From assembly GCF_024160875.1 (NCBI RefSeq), contig NZ_JAIULA010000010.1:26560-90559 (forward strand): a stretch of 64,000 nt of DNA, written 5' to 3'. Below, piece by piece: positions 52,107 through 63,474 of this stretch. How positions within the stretch are numbered: the stretch's first letter is position 1; each line of letters opens with the position of its first letter. Under the pieces are notes generated by a model. The model did no database searches and was not told where the DNA came from. It saw nothing but the letters and a program-made list of their open reading frames with translations. Made by a program: the position numbers and the translations under genes. This DNA is from Ligilactobacillus ubinensis (lineage in GTDB: Bacteria; Bacillota; Bacilli; Lactobacillales; Lactobacillaceae).

Positions 52107-52952
52107 ATGAAAAAAATTGCAGACGATATTTTAAATAAAGTAATTTCATCTCGTCCTATTATAAGCTACAAGGGTTCCTTTGGCCGTGTAATAACTATTG
52201 GTGGTAATGAAGAATATGGTGGTGCAATTATTATGGCCACTAATGCAGCTGTACATGCAGGCGCTGGGCTTGTAACTTGCGCTACTTCTAAAATCAATGT
52301 AACCGCACTTCATGCACAGCTACCCGAAGCCATGTTTATTGACTATACTGATACAACTAAACTCAACCAAGCAATAACAAAAAGCAATGTCGTTGTTATA
52401 GGTCCAGGCCTTGGGACTACTGCGCAAAGCTTAGCCATTCTTAAAACAACAATTGCTGCTCTTTCTGCTAATCATTTTATTATCGTTGACGGTTCTGCAA
52501 TAACTCTTCTAGCAAAAAATCGTAATCTTTTATCTCAACTTAAAATTGCTAATGTCATTTTTACTCCTCACGAAATGGAATGGCAACGCTTGTCAGGAAT
52601 TCCAATTCCCAATCAAGACATAAAAAGTAATCAAAGTAAACAAGAATCACTTTCTGCTAATGTTGTTCTAAAAAAATACCACACTGAGATCTATCATACA
52701 AATGGCTCTATCTCACAATTATCAATTGGCGGTCCTTATATGTCTACAGGTGGTATGGGAGATACATTGACTGGTATTATCGCTGCATTTTTATGCCAAT
52801 TCAAACAAGTTTCCACTTCTGATAGAATAGATGCTGCTGTCTATATCCATAGTGCTGTTGCATCCAGTTTAGCTACTCAAAAATATGTCGTTTTACCTTC
52901 TGATATCATTGCTGAATTGCAACATTACATGCTTATATCTCAGAAAAAATAA
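52107..52952 (+). CDS. nnrD: ADP/ATP-dependent NAD(P)H-hydrate dehydratase
   Basis: A 281-residue ribokinase-like enzyme (YjeF C-terminal domain) that repairs hydrated NAD(P)H. GSFGRVITIGGNEEYGGAII, VVIGPGLGTTAQSL, FIIVDGSAITLLA, FTPHEMEWQRLSGI and YMSTGGMGDTLTGIIAAFL are family motifs. The Asp of GDTLTG is the likely base. The ATG at 52107 follows AGAAAGGAAATGCG; an earlier in-frame ATG is not well placed. Confidence 0.93.
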   Translation: MKKIADDILNKVISSRPIISYKGSFGRVITIGGNEEYGGAIIMATNAAVHAGAGLVTCATSKINVTALHAQLPEAMFIDYTDTTKLNQAITKSNVVVIGPGLGTTAQSLAILKTTIAALSANHFIIVDGSAITLLAKNRNLLSQLKIANVIFTPHEMEWQRLSGIPIPNQDIKSNQSKQESLSANVVLKKYHTEIYHTNGSISQLSIGGPYMSTGGMGDTLTGIIAAFLCQFKQVSTSDRIDAAVYIHSAVASSLATQKYVVLPSDIIAELQHYMLISQKK

Positions 52953-52971
52953 TAAAACACTTGTGATATAT

Positions 52972-53011
52972 AAAGAGATACCAAAAAGTTAATCTTTTTT
53001 GGTATCTCTTT
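52972..53011. terminator. Bidirectional terminator between nnrD and rsuA
   Basis: AAAGAGATACCAAAAAG pairs with the complementary arm of TTTTTTGGTATCTCTTT. It serves both convergent genes. Confidence 0.85.
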
Positions 53012-53022
53012 AGTATGACTTT

Positions 53023-53742
53023 TTATTGTACTTTTAGATTTTCTACTTCTTTTTCTGTTAATCTCCGATATTCGCCTTGCTTTAATTCACTTGGCAAAAT
53101 TAGATTTCCCATTTTAATCCGCTGTAATGCTTCGACGTGCATACCATTAGCAGCAAACATTCTTTTTATTTGGTGATATTTACCTTCACTAATTGCTATT
53201 ATTACCTGGGAAATATTTCTTTTTGCACTATATTCTTTTAATACTAAATCTGCTGGTTTGGTAATATCACCATTTTTTAAACGCATTGGCTTAGAAAATT
53301 TTTTTATTGTTTGAGAATTAACCTCTCCACTTATCACCGCACTATATACTTTTTTGATATGCTTCTTGGGAGATAATAATTTATGCGCTAATGATCCATC
53401 GTTAGTTATTAATACTAGCCCGGTCGTATCTTTATCTAATCTTCCAACTGGAAATAAGTCTTCTTGCCAATCATTTGGGTGAATACAATCTAAAACTGTT
53501 TTTTGATTTTTATCTTTAGTAGCTGTGATTACTCCTGTAGGTTTATTTAAAAGAAAATATTGATATTTTGCATAAATAATTTGCTGACCCGCAACACGAA
53601 CAGCCGTTGTTGCTTCATTAATCTGCAATTTAGGATTAATTTCTATTTGTCCAGCAATACTGACCTTTTTTTGCTTCAATATTTTTTTCACTTCTGTTCG
53701 TGTTCCTACGCCACATGATGCTAAATATTTATCTAATCTCAT
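53023..53742 (-). CDS. rsuA: RsuA-type rRNA pseudouridine synthase
   Basis: A 239-residue enzyme with an S4 domain (MRLDKYLASCGVGTRTEVKK) and a catalytic domain. PVGRLDKDTTGLVLITNDGS holds the catalytic Asp; GVITATKDKNQ and EGKYHQIKRMFAANGMHVEA follow the family. It probably modifies 16S rRNA position 516; an RluB-like 23S role is the other option. 12 bp from the flippase gene, same strand. Confidence 0.85.
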   Translation of the reverse strand: MRLDKYLASCGVGTRTEVKKILKQKKVSIAGQIEINPKLQINEATTAVRVAGQQIIYAKYQYFLLNKPTGVITATKDKNQKTVLDCIHPNDWQEDLFPVGRLDKDTTGLVLITNDGSLAHKLLSPKKHIKKVYSAVISGEVNSQTIKKFSKPMRLKNGDITKPADLVLKEYSAKRNISQVIIAISEGKYHQIKRMFAANGMHVEALQRIKMGNLILPSELKQGEYRRLTEKEVENLKVQ

Positions 53743-53754
53743 TTTTACCTCTTT

Positions 53755-55413
53755 TTATTTTATATGTAATAATGTTCGAATACGTTCAACCTTTGCGCCT
53801 AATATATGGTCAGCTACTCGTGTTTTCAAAGACAATAATACATATATATACCCGCCTATACTTGCAGAAAATAAAATCTCTATTAAAGCAATTATGCGAC
53901 TTTCTTGATTAAACAATAATCCTAGTATCCAGACTAAAACACTAACAATCAAGAACATTATAAAGGTGAACGTCATTAATAAGTTAAAGGTTTTTTGAAT
54001 TTGTTTGAGATTTAAACTATAGTTTCTCTTTAAAAAACGAAACATTAAAAAACTAGATACTAGCATTCCAATCGCACTTGCAATTAATGGCCCAAAAGCT
54101 GCTAATGAAACAGTCAACGGATACTGAACAGCCAATTTAACTACTAATCCTATAATAGCATAAATCACCGCTCGCTTATTTTCATAGATTCCTTGTAATA
54201 AACTCGCTAATATCACAAATAATCCTTGAGCTATCGCTGTATATGCAGAAACCTTTAATATATAAACACCGTATGTACTATATCCATAAAATACAACATA
54301 CAATGGTCGAGCAACCGCAGCTATGCCTAACGAACTTGGTAACATTATAAAAAAGAAAAGTTCTATTGTATCAACAAGTTGTTTTTGTGCAATTTTTTTT
54401 TCATTTTTTGTAATTGCTTCTATTAGTAAAGGTATTGTTGTTGCAGCCATTGCTGACGCTAGAGAAATACTAATCATAATCAATTTATTAGCATTTGCTG
54501 CAAATAATGCATACATTGCATCAATATAATTGTCACTATAATTTGTTACAGCTTTCATAATAGAAGGAAATGAATACTGATCGACTAAATTATACAATGT
54601 TGACGAAATGCCAATAAAAATAAAAGGTATAGATTGTGCTAATAGTTCTTTTATTAGTCGTCCATTCGATACTTCAATAACGTTATTGCTATTTACATTT
54701 AAATTATCAAATTTTCTCTTTTTTCGAAAATAATAAATAATTAAAGTTAACATTCCTCCTATTGCGCCAACAAAAGCAGCAAATGTTGATTGTACAACAC
54801 CAAATTCATAATTACCATTCATAACTTTCATTATTAGAAAAGCTGTCGCAAGCATATATATAACTCTAACAACTTGTTCCACTAGCTGCGATACAGCTGA
54901 TGGTGCCATATCTTGATATCCTTGAAAAAAGCCACGCGTTAAACTCATGCATGGAATAATTACTAAGGCAATAGCCAATGAACGAAATACAGGAATAGTC
55001 CTTGAATCACCTGCAGCTAATATTGGTGCAGCTAACCATAATACTATCGCCATTAATATTCCTAAAAGTAGCATTAACATAAAAGTACGTTTATATAATC
55101 TTCTGCCAATTCCGTATTCATTTAATGAATTATAATGTGCCACTTGTTTAGAAACTGCTGACGGAATACCTGCTGTTGAAAGCATTAAAAAAACAGCATA
55201 AACCGTATAGCCTTTTGCATACAGTGCATTTGCTTGTAATCGATGTGTACCAAACCAACTATACCAAGGTATTATATATATCGCTCCTAAAATACGTGAA
55301 AAAATGCTCGCCGATGTCATCCATGCTGATCCACGCAGCATTTTTTCTTTTGAACTTACTTCTTTATCTATTTTGTGAACTGATTTTTCAACCAATGATA
55401 AACCTACTTTCAT
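53755..55413 (-). CDS. MurJ/YtgP-like polysaccharide or lipid II flippase
   Basis: A 552-residue MOP-superfamily transporter with about 14 membrane helices. SASIFSRILGAIYIIPWYSW and MLSTAGIPSAVSKQVAHYNS in the first third are typical of SpoVB/YtgP-type proteins. These move lipid-linked cell-wall precursors across the membrane; YtgP is Bacillus MurJ. The start is uncertain: the ATG at 55413 lacks a ribosome site, while TTG at 55395 has AGTAGG seven bases upstream. It is followed by rsuA. Confidence 0.85.
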   Translation of the reverse strand: MKVGLSLVEKSVHKIDKEVSSKEKMLRGSAWMTSASIFSRILGAIYIIPWYSWFGTHRLQANALYAKGYTVYAVFLMLSTAGIPSAVSKQVAHYNSLNEYGIGRRLYKRTFMLMLLLGILMAIVLWLAAPILAAGDSRTIPVFRSLAIALVIIPCMSLTRGFFQGYQDMAPSAVSQLVEQVVRVIYMLATAFLIMKVMNGNYEFGVVQSTFAAFVGAIGGMLTLIIYYFRKKRKFDNLNVNSNNVIEVSNGRLIKELLAQSIPFIFIGISSTLYNLVDQYSFPSIMKAVTNYSDNYIDAMYALFAANANKLIMISISLASAMAATTIPLLIEAITKNEKKIAQKQLVDTIELFFFIMLPSSLGIAAVARPLYVVFYGYSTYGVYILKVSAYTAIAQGLFVILASLLQGIYENKRAVIYAIIGLVVKLAVQYPLTVSLAAFGPLIASAIGMLVSSFLMFRFLKRNYSLNLKQIQKTFNLLMTFTFIMFLIVSVLVWILGLLFNQESRIIALIEILFSASIGGYIYVLLSLKTRVADHILGAKVERIRTLLHIK

Positions 55414-55484
55414 ATTTTAAACAATTTAATCTTACACTTTTTTTCTTTTTATATCAATTTTAGCATTAGCTAAGTAATTTGAAT

Positions 55485-55523
55485 ATAAAAAAAGATAGTC
55501 GCTCTTTTGTATAGCGTCCATCT
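55485..55523 (-). terminator. Terminator after the permease gene
   Basis: Arms AGAT...CGCT and AGCG...ATCT pair with an internal loop; seven T follow leftward. Confidence 0.65.
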
Positions 55524-55550
55524 TCTTGATAGATCAATATATTAAAAATA

Positions 55551-56894
55551 TTACTTTCTTTTATTAATTTGAATACCACTATATATAATAGCTAAAACAG
55601 CAAACCATATTAATGAAAATATTAAAGAAATCAATGTACTTTTACTAAAAGCAAGTAAAACTAATACAGAAAAAAAGAAAATAATTGTTAAAATATTAGT
55701 CATCGGGTAGAATGGCATTGAAAAAAGGATCTTCTTTTTGTGATTTAATTTTCGATACTTGTAATGACACCATACTAGAGCAATCCATACAAAAACAAAG
55801 CTAACAGTTGCCACACCTGATACAATTTCAAATACTGTTGAAGGTAATACATAATTTAATATAACAATAATAAAAAGAATGCTTGAAGAAAATAATAAAG
55901 CTTTTACCGGAACACTACGATTATTTGTACTGCCTAGACCTTTAGGCGCTTGTTTACTATTAGCTAATACAAACAAAGTACGACTTGTGCTAAAAATAGC
56001 ACTATTGCACGCAGATAATGCCGCTGTAAGAACTACAAAATTAATAATGGCAGCAGCAAAATTAATTCCAATCCCTTTAAACACCTGAACAAAGGGACTT
56101 GAAGTTGTTACAATATCATTCCATGGATATAGACACATTAATACAAACATTGAACCTATGTAAAATAATCCTATTCTAATAGGTAAACTATTTATTGCTC
56201 GTGGCAAATCATACTCAGGATTTGCTGTTTCTCCTGAAGTTAATCCTACCATCTCAATTCCTGTAAAAGCAAAGATAACCATCGGAAAAGCTGCTAACAA
56301 ACCGCCTATTCCCTTAGGGAAAAAGCCTCCATAATTAACCAAATTTGAAATAGTTACATGATGTCCACCTATATCTGCTGAAGTAACTAACAGAATCAGG
56401 CCTGTAATTATTAATGCTAAAATTGCAGTAACTTTTATGCTAGAAAACCATGTTTCTAATTCACCAAATAATCCAACGCTTAATAAATTGAAAGTTAGTA
56501 ATACTACAATAATTATTAGTGCTGTTAACCATTGAGGTACATTGGGAAACCAATAACGAATATAAATTCCGCTAGCTGTTAAATCAGCCATTGCCAAACT
56601 AATCCAGCATAGCCAATATGTCCATCCAATAATAAATTCCCAACGTTTACCCATATATTCACTAATAAATTCAATAAAAGATGTTTTTGAAAGATCTGAT
56701 AAAACTAATTCTCCAATTGCTCGCATCATGAAAAAACAGAAAATTCCAGCAATTAGATATGCCAAGATTAATGATGGTCCTGCTTTTTGAATAGCTGAAC
56801 CTGAGCCTAAGAACAAACCTGTCCCTATAGCACCGCCAATTGCAATCATTTGCACATGACGATGCGTTAAAGAACGCGATAGTTCGTTTTTCAT
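55551..56894 (-). CDS. APC-family amino-acid permease
   Basis: A 447-residue permease with 12 membrane helices. HRHVQMIAIGGAIGTGLFLG at helix 1 is the classic unwound GGxIGTGLF substrate motif of the AAT family, and FTGIEMVGLTSGETANPEYD follows in helix 6. It resembles CycA/AapA-type carriers of D-Ala, Gly or Ser, but the substrate cannot be fixed by eye. It lies on its own between two terminators; no leader riboswitch is visible upstream. Confidence 0.88.
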   Translation of the reverse strand: MKNELSRSLTHRHVQMIAIGGAIGTGLFLGSGSAIQKAGPSLILAYLIAGIFCFFMMRAIGELVLSDLSKTSFIEFISEYMGKRWEFIIGWTYWLCWISLAMADLTASGIYIRYWFPNVPQWLTALIIIVVLLTFNLLSVGLFGELETWFSSIKVTAILALIITGLILLVTSADIGGHHVTISNLVNYGGFFPKGIGGLLAAFPMVIFAFTGIEMVGLTSGETANPEYDLPRAINSLPIRIGLFYIGSMFVLMCLYPWNDIVTTSSPFVQVFKGIGINFAAAIINFVVLTAALSACNSAIFSTSRTLFVLANSKQAPKGLGSTNNRSVPVKALLFSSSILFIIVILNYVLPSTVFEIVSGVATVSFVFVWIALVWCHYKYRKLNHKKKILFSMPFYPMTNILTIIFFFSVLVLLAFSKSTLISLIFSLIWFAVLAIIYSGIQINKRK

Positions 56895-57174
56895 GTAAAA
56901 AACTCCTTTGAAATTGTATAATTTAACTTTTTAGACAAAAATTAACTGTACATACTATTTTATAAAAAATATTTATAATAAGCAAGTGTATTTATGAAAA
57001 TATTCTAATTATATTTTCCACTTTTTCTAAACATATTTGCTGGTGAAACAAACAAAAGTCATCTAGATTACATTAACATTGTATATCGAATAATCTGAGT
57101 TCTACGCTGTCTTGCTTACGGATTTAAGTATATCTAGCTGCTTTTTAAAGTAGAATTTTCATCGAATATTCGGA

Positions 57175-57209
57175 GATAAAAAGAGTCCAAAGACTTTCGT
57201 CTCGGACTC
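57175..57209 (-). terminator. Terminator after leuS
   Basis: GAGTCC/GGACTC stem followed by TTTTT leftward. The rest of the 56895-57233 gap is AT-rich; I see only promoter-like sequence for the permease. Confidence 0.8.
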
Positions 57210-57233
57210 AATTCCTATTATTGTAATTTCAAG

Positions 57234-59648
57234 TTACTTAATTACGATGCTAACTAATTTATTAGGTACTGCAATTACCTTATTAATTGTCTTACCTTTC
57301 AATTCACTTTTAATTTTTTCATCATTTAAAGCTAATTTTTCTAATTTTTCTTTAGATGTCCCTTTTTCTACTTGTAAATGTTGACGCACTTTTCCATTAA
57401 CTTGAACTACTATTTCAATAACATTTTCAACCAATTTATTTTTATCGTATGATGGCCATTTTGCATAAGTTATACTGCCTACGTTTCCTAACTTCATCCA
57501 TAGTTCTTCTGCTAAATGTGGTGTTAATGGTGATAACATTTTTACAAAGTTCTCAATATATTCAAATGGTATTGCGTCTGTTTTATAACATTCATTTACA
57601 AAAATCATCATTTGTGAAATCGCAGTATTAAAATGCAACGTTGTATAATCTTCCGTTACCTTTTTTACGGTTTGATTATACACTCGATCAAGTTTCCCAT
57701 CATTGATAGTTGTTATTCTATCACGTAATTTATTATCTTCATCAATAATTAAATTCCAAACACGATTAATAAATTTATTTGCTCCATTTAACCCATCTTC
57801 ACTCCAAGCAATAGATGCATCTAATGGTCCCATAAACATTTCATATAGTCTCAAAGTATCAGCACCATATTTTTCAACGATATCATCTGGGTTTACAACA
57901 TTTCCCTTAGATTTAGACATTTTCTCATGATTATTTCCTAAAATCATTCCTTGATTGACTAGTTTCTGGAAAGGTTCTTTAGTTGGAACAACACCTATAT
58001 CATATAAGAATTTATGCCAGAAACGTGCGTATAATAAATGTAGTACAGCATGTTCTGCACCGCCTACATATAGATCTACCGGCATCCACTTTTCTAACTT
58101 TTCTGCATCTGCAATTTTTTCATGATTGTGTGGATCAATATATCTTAGGAAATACCAAGAACTACCTGCCCATTGAGGCATTGTATTAGTCTCTCGTTTG
58201 CCTTTTCTGCCATTTTCATCAACAACATTCATCCAATCATCTAAATTAGCTAGTGGGCTTTCTCCTGTACCAGATGGCTTAATATCTGTTGCTACTGGCA
58301 AGCGTAATGGTAATTCATTTTCAGGAACCAATGTTGTTTCTCCGTCTTCCCAATGAATAACAGGAATTGGTTCACCCCAATAACGTTGTCTTGAAAAAGT
58401 CCAATCTCTTAATCGATAATTAATTTTTTTATTTCCAATTTGTCTTTCTTCCAACCAGGAAATAATCTTTTCAATAGCATCTTTTTTGCCCAAACCATTT
58501 AAAAATCCAGAGTTGATATGCTTCCCATCACCTATATAGGCTTCTTGTGCAATGTCTCCACCTTCAATAACTGGAATAATAGGCAAATCAAATTTCTTTG
58601 CGAATTCATAATCTCGTTCATCATGCGCAGGAACTACCATAATTGCTCCAGTTCCATATGATGCTAAAACATAATCAGCAATCCATATTTGAACCTTTGC
58701 ACCATTAACAGGATTAATTACATAACTACCAGTGAATACACCTGTTTTGTTCTTTTCTAAATCAGTTCTTTCCAAATCTGATTTATGTGATACTTCCTTT
58801 ATGTATGCCTCAACATTTTCCCTTTGATCGTCAGTTGTTAACTTCTTTACTAGTTCGTGTTCTGGCGCTAAAATCAAACAGGAAGCCCCAAATATAGTAT
58901 CCGGTCGTGTTGAAAACACTTCAATTCCAACATTTTCAAAACCATCTACTGCAAATTTGATACTTGCACCAATCGATCGGCCAATCCAATTACGTTGCTG
59001 TTCCTTAATTGCTTCAGGCCAATCCAAGTCATCTAAATCATCAATTAAACGGTCTGCATATGCTGTTATTTTTAGCACCCATTGTCGCATTGGTTTGCGA
59101 ATAACAGGAAAGCCACCTCGTTCAGTCTTACCATCAATAACTTCTTCATTAGCAACAACTGTACCTAAATCTGGACTCCAGTTAACAGGTATTTTGGCTT
59201 CATAGGCCAATCCACGTTTATAAAGTTGTTCAAAAATCCATTGTGTCCATTTATAATATGAAGGATCTGTTGTATTAATTTCTCTATCCCAATCATATGA
59301 CAGACCTAGAGATTTAATTTGACGGCGGAAATTATTAATATTTTTCTTCGTAAACTCACGTGGAGAATGTCCTGTATTGAGCGCGTATTGTTCAGCCGGT
59401 AACCCAAATGCATCCCATCCCATTGGATGTAATACGTTAAACCCTTGCATTCTTTTCATTCGAGCGATTATATCTGTTGCTGTATATCCTTCAGGATGTC
59501 CTACATGCAACCCTTGTCCTGATGGATATGGAAACATATCTAAAGCATAATAGTTTGATTTCTTTTCATCCTCTGTTGTTTTAAACGTTTTATGCTCGTC
59601 CCAGTAATGTTGCCATTTTCTTTCTATCTCCTTGTGATTGTAAGACAT
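57234..59648 (-). CDS. leuS: Leucyl-tRNA synthetase
   Basis: An 804-residue class I synthetase. [20 protein letters not shown] holds the HIGH motif, and [14 protein letters not shown] the KMSKS loop. The CP1 editing domain (about 225-420) includes [20 protein letters not shown] and [20 protein letters not shown], keeping the editing Asp. It carries its usual C-terminal tRNA-binding part. A T-box leader controls it. Confidence 0.97.
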   Translation of the reverse strand: MSYNHKEIERKWQHYWDEHKTFKTTEDEKKSNYYALDMFPYPSGQGLHVGHPEGYTATDIIARMKRMQGFNVLHPMGWDAFGLPAEQYALNTGHSPREFTKKNINNFRRQIKSLGLSYDWDREINTTDPSYYKWTQWIFEQLYKRGLAYEAKIPVNWSPDLGTVVANEEVIDGKTERGGFPVIRKPMRQWVLKITAYADRLIDDLDDLDWPEAIKEQQRNWIGRSIGASIKFAVDGFENVGIEVFSTRPDTIFGASCLILAPEHELVKKLTTDDQRENVEAYIKEVSHKSDLERTDLEKNKTGVFTGSYVINPVNGAKVQIWIADYVLASYGTGAIMVVPAHDERDYEFAKKFDLPIIPVIEGGDIAQEAYIGDGKHINSGFLNGLGKKDAIEKIISWLEERQIGNKKINYRLRDWTFSRQRYWGEPIPVIHWEDGETTLVPENELPLRLPVATDIKPSGTGESPLANLDDWMNVVDENGRKGKRETNTMPQWAGSSWYFLRYIDPHNHEKIADAEKLEKWMPVDLYVGGAEHAVLHLLYARFWHKFLYDIGVVPTKEPFQKLVNQGMILGNNHEKMSKSKGNVVNPDDIVEKYGADTLRLYEMFMGPLDASIAWSEDGLNGANKFINRVWNLIIDEDNKLRDRITTINDGKLDRVYNQTVKKVTEDYTTLHFNTAISQMMIFVNECYKTDAIPFEYIENFVKMLSPLTPHLAEELWMKLGNVGSITYAKWPSYDKNKLVENVIEIVVQVNGKVRQHLQVEKGTSKEKLEKLALNDEKIKSELKGKTINKVIAVPNKLVSIVIK

Positions 59649-59723
59649 TACTAATTCTTCCTTCCATTAATAAAATTCTGTATTTCGCAGTTTACCAAGA
59701 TTTAGTAGTTGTAAAATTAAATA

Positions 59724-59960
59724 CAAAAAATCCTATACAAGCCCACACAGTGACTCGTATAGGACGAATTTTCTTCGCGGTACCACCTATATTCCAACAT
59801 GTACATGTTGACGCTCATTTTCATAACGCGAAAAAACGTTCATACCTACTTAACTATTCAATATGAAAACTCAAAGGTGAGTTCATTAACGTGTTAATAT
59901 GTGTTTTCAACAATTCACACACTCTCTGTAATTAACTTATTAACTACTACTCCTTGTCTG
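59724..59960 (-). promoter_or_regulatory. Leucine T-box riboswitch of leuS
   Basis: On the leftward strand AGGTGGTACCGCG (59788-59776) is the T-box consensus. After it comes a terminator, TCCTATAC/GTATAGGA with six T (59765-59724), and the antiterminator can form with the upstream T-box half. The stem I region has GAACTCACC (59884-59876), giving CTC as the likely leucine specifier (59881-59879). Uncharged leucyl-tRNA would allow read-through into leuS. Confidence 0.9.
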
Positions 59961-60011
59961 CATCTATTATTGTCATTATCTTAGCAAAATGTACCATCAA
60001 ATGCAAGCTAA

Positions 60012-62102
60012 CTAATTAATTTTCAATGTTTGACCCACATATATAATATCTGAAGTTAAATTATTTAATGATTTTAATCGACTAACAGTTGTCCCATAAG
60101 TTGATGCAATTTTCCACAATGAATCTCCTGATTTTGTTGTATACGTAGTTGAACTAGAACTTTGATTCGTTGTAGCCGAACTATTATTAGTAACATTTAG
60201 CGATTGATTTATATAGATCGTATTTGAACTCAAGTTATTCAAGCTTTTCAGTTTGGCTACCGTTAACCCATATTTATTGGCTATTGCCCATAAACTATCC
60301 CCTGATTTTACTGTATATGTTGTTGTACTCGTGTTTGAATTATTCGAATTATTATTGTTTGAGTTATTATTTGAATTACCATCACTACTATTTGTACCAC
60401 TTACTTTTAAACTTTGACCTATATATATTATATCAGAACTCAAATTATTCAAACTCTTCAACGTTGCTACTGATATACCATATTTATTAGCTACCGCCCA
60501 TAAACTATCCCCTGATTTTACTGTATATGTTGTTGTACTCGTGTTTGAATTATTCGAATTATTATTATTTGAATTGTTATCTGAATTGCCATCACTACTA
60601 TTTGTACCACTTACTTTTAAGCTTTGACCTATATATATTATATCAGAACTCAAATTATTCAAACTCTTCAATGTCGCTACTGATATGCCATACTTATTGG
60701 CTATTGCCCATAGACTATCGCCTGATTTTACTGTATATGTCGTTGTGCTCGTATTTGAATTATCTGAATTATTATTATTTGAATTGTTATCTGAATTATC
60801 ATTATTATTACTTGTACTGCTTACTTTCAGCGTTTGACCTATATATATAGTATTTGAACTCAAATTATTTAAGCTCTTTAATGTCGCTACTGATATGCCA
60901 TACTTATTGGCTATTGCCCATAGACTATCGCCTGATTTTACCGTATATGTCGTTGTGCTCGTGTTTGAATTATCTGAATTATTATTATCTGAATTATCAT
61001 TATTATTACTTGTACTGCTTACTTTCAGCGTTTGACCTACATATATAGTATTTGAACTCAAATTATTTAAGCTCTTCAATGTCGCTACTGATATGCCATA
61101 CTTATTGGCTATTGCCCATAGACTATCGCCTGATTTTACCGTATATGTCGTTGTGCTTGTATTTGAATTATCTGAATTATTATTATTTGAATTGTTATCT
61201 GAATTTGAATTATCTGATGATGAATCATATTGTGTCAAATTATAAGTTTTAATCAAATTAGATAAAATTGTCGCATAATTGGGATCAGTTGCATATGTTC
61301 CATACACACCATTGCTTAAATTCTTAGCTGCAATTTCTGGTGTAGAAGCATTAGTTTTTGTTGAATTAGGAAAATTATTTATGATTAGATTCGCATATGC
61401 ATTCAATGATTCAGAATAATTGGAATACTTTTGAAATTTTGCAGAAACCACATGGTAAGAACCGTTATAGTACTCCTGTGTATTCATAGTTACATATGCA
61501 CCTGAACCATTCCATTTTACTCCAAAAAGATTATAAGCAGATGTAGATAAAGTACTAGTTCCCCATCCACTTTCTAGAGCAGCTTGAGCAATCATCAAAG
61601 AAGCATACAATCCTCTTTGTTCTGCAATAGTTTGAGCAGAAGAAGCTATACTACTCAAAAACGATGATACATTGCTTGAATATGTAGTAACCGCTTTTGC
61701 ACTTACTATATTGCTTGTAACCAAGGATGTGGTATTTGAACTTGACGAAACTACGCTATTATTATCTATTGATTTAGTTGTAGTCTGCACTGAACTTTGA
61801 TTTGCACTTGAATCAGAACTACTACTATCTAAACTTGAAGCAGTATCAACACTAGTTGTAGTTACTGAACTTGAACTTTCTGTTTCGGACACTGCACTAT
61901 CTGTTGTAGATGAACTACTGGCAGAATTCATATTAGAATTAACTACAGTATCAGCTGCAACCTTTGTCTTACTAAGTGTAATACCTGCTGTACCCATTAA
62001 AACAGTTGTACCAATATATGTGGTAGCTTTTTTTACTGATTTTAAATTATTTACTATGTGAAATGTTTTTTGTTGTTCAATTCGTTCTTTTCTTTTTTTC
62101 AT
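60012..62102 (-). CDS. Secreted peptidoglycan hydrolase with six LysM domains
   Basis: A 696-residue wall hydrolase. A long signal region (to about 50, ending KVAADT) and a Ser/Thr-rich linker precede a glucosaminidase domain (about 145-300) containing SLMIAQAALESGWGTS and NLFGVKWNGSGAYV, with the catalytic Glu in ALESGWG. Six LysM domains follow, five nearly identical (TVKSGDSLWAIANKYGIS and KSLNNLSS), linked by Asn/Ser/Asp repeats, and one divergent at the end. It should trim glycan strands during growth or separation. Confidence 0.93.
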   Translation of the reverse strand: MKKRKERIEQQKTFHIVNNLKSVKKATTYIGTTVLMGTAGITLSKTKVAADTVVNSNMNSASSSSTTDSAVSETESSSSVTTTSVDTASSLDSSSSDSSANQSSVQTTTKSIDNNSVVSSSSNTTSLVTSNIVSAKAVTTYSSNVSSFLSSIASSAQTIAEQRGLYASLMIAQAALESGWGTSTLSTSAYNLFGVKWNGSGAYVTMNTQEYYNGSYHVVSAKFQKYSNYSESLNAYANLIINNFPNSTKTNASTPEIAAKNLSNGVYGTYATDPNYATILSNLIKTYNLTQYDSSSDNSNSDNNSNNNNSDNSNTSTTTYTVKSGDSLWAIANKYGISVATLKSLNNLSSNTIYVGQTLKVSSTSNNNDNSDNNNSDNSNTSTTTYTVKSGDSLWAIANKYGISVATLKSLNNLSSNTIYIGQTLKVSSTSNNNDNSDNNSNNNNSDNSNTSTTTYTVKSGDSLWAIANKYGISVATLKSLNNLSSDIIYIGQSLKVSGTNSSDGNSDNNSNNNNSNNSNTSTTTYTVKSGDSLWAVANKYGISVATLKSLNNLSSDIIYIGQSLKVSGTNSSDGNSNNNSNNNNSNNSNTSTTTYTVKSGDSLWAIANKYGLTVAKLKSLNNLSSNTIYINQSLNVTNNSSATTNQSSSSTTYTTKSGDSLWKIASTYGTTVSRLKSLNNLTSDIIYVGQTLKIN
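60190..61200 (-). repeat. Tandem LysM-coding DNA repeats
   Basis: About 200-bp units coding for LysM plus linker are repeated nearly identically five times within the hydrolase gene. Identity is highest between neighbours, so copy number may change by recombination or slippage. Confidence 0.8.
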
Positions 62103-62232
62103 GCGAATCCCTCCACCGATACACCTAATAACAACTATAACTCTTTTCTTTTATTATAATGATTTTTTTATTACTTTTGTTAAAATTAAATCACTTGTAA
62201 TGTTTCTGTAAAGTAAAAAAATATTTATAAGC

Positions 62233-62258
62233 ATAAAAATAGAGCAATGATCTTGCTC
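62233..62258 (-). terminator. Terminator after metK
   Basis: GAGCAA/TTGCTC over a five-base loop, then TATTTTT leftward. Confidence 0.8.
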
Positions 62259-62273
62259 CATTAAAATAGTATC

Positions 62274-63467
62274 TTATATCTCTTCAATTAATTTTTTAAG
62301 TTCATCAATTTTGTCTGTTTTTTCCCATGGTAAATCAATGTCTGTACGACCAAAATGTCCATAAGCAGCCGTTTTTTTATATATAGGTTGCTTTAAATTT
62401 AACATTTTAATTATTCCAGCTGGACGAAGATCAAAAGCTTTTCGTATAACACTGACAATTTTTTCATTACTATACTTACTAGTATCAAATGTATTAACAG
62501 AAATAGATACTGGCTGTGCAACACCAATTGCATAAGCTAATTGAACTTCAACTTCACTTGCTATATCAGCAGCAACTATGTTTTTTGCTATATAGCGCGC
62601 TGCATAACTAGCAGAGCGATCAACTTTTGTTGCATCCTTACCAGAAAAAGCACCACCACCATGATGAGCTGCTCCACCATACGTATCAACAATAATTTTC
62701 CGTCCTGTCAAACCAGCATCACCTTGCGGTCCACCAATAACAAAACGCCCTGTTGGATTTACAAAATATTTAGTATCCTCATCAAGATATTTTTCAGGAA
62801 TTACCGTTTTTATAACTTTGCTTATTATATCACTACGTATTTGTTCTAATGATACTTCATCACTGTGTTGTGTTGATAAAACTACTGTATCAACTCTTTT
62901 AGCTATGTTATCTTGATCATATTCAACTGTTACTTGAGCTTTAGCATCTGGACCTAGATAAGAAATAGAACCATCTTTTCGTAACTCTGCAATTTTTCTC
63001 ATTAGTTTATGACTTAAGGAAATTGGTAATGGCATTAATTCCGGTGTTTCATTAATAGCATACCCAAACATCATGCCTTGATCTCCCGCACCAATTTGAT
63101 CTAAAACATCACCATTGCCTTTTTTTACTTCAAGAGAGTTATCAACTCCTTGAGCAATATCAGATGATTGCTCATCTAGAGCAACTAAAACTGCACAATT
63201 ATCTCCATCAAATCCATACCTACCATGAGTATAACCAATTTCCTTAATTGTGTTACGAACAACTTTTTGAATATCAACATATGCACTTGTTGAAACTTCA
63301 CCAACAACTACCACTAATCCTGTCGTAACAGTAGTTTCAACAGCAACTCGTGCGTCTGGATCTTGCGTTAACATAGCATCCAAAATTGCATCACTAATTT
63401 GATCAGCAATTTTATCTGGATGTCCTTCTGAAACTGACTCTGATGTAAATAAACGTCTTTCTGACAT
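62274..63467 (-). CDS. metK: S-adenosylmethionine synthetase
   Basis: A 397-residue enzyme making SAM from methionine and [75 protein letters not shown] and [19 protein letters not shown] are all intact. The ATG at 63467 fits [11 protein letters not shown]; a much longer frame upstream runs through the riboswitch and is rejected. Expression is controlled by that riboswitch. Confidence 0.97.
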   Translation of the reverse strand: MSERRLFTSESVSEGHPDKIADQISDAILDAMLTQDPDARVAVETTVTTGLVVVVGEVSTSAYVDIQKVVRNTIKEIGYTHGRYGFDGDNCAVLVALDEQSSDIAQGVDNSLEVKKGNGDVLDQIGAGDQGMMFGYAINETPELMPLPISLSHKLMRKIAELRKDGSISYLGPDAKAQVTVEYDQDNIAKRVDTVVLSTQHSDEVSLEQIRSDIISKVIKTVIPEKYLDEDTKYFVNPTGRFVIGGPQGDAGLTGRKIIVDTYGGAAHHGGGAFSGKDATKVDRSASYAARYIAKNIVAADIASEVEVQLAYAIGVAQPVSISVNTFDTSKYSNEKIVSVIRKAFDLRPAGIIKMLNLKQPIYKKTAAYGHFGRTDIDLPWEKTDKIDELKKLIEEI

Positions 63468-63474
63468 AATTATA

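Noticed and set aside
60190..61200. Possible CRISPR array because of regular repeats
   Set aside because: Repeat units are about 200 bp, coding, and without unique spacers. No CRISPR-like array or cas gene was seen in the window.
60224..61252. Four rightward frames opposite the LysM repeats, rich in Tyr and Leu
   Set aside because: They are translations of the antisense strand of the tandem LysM repeats; they lack ribosome sites.
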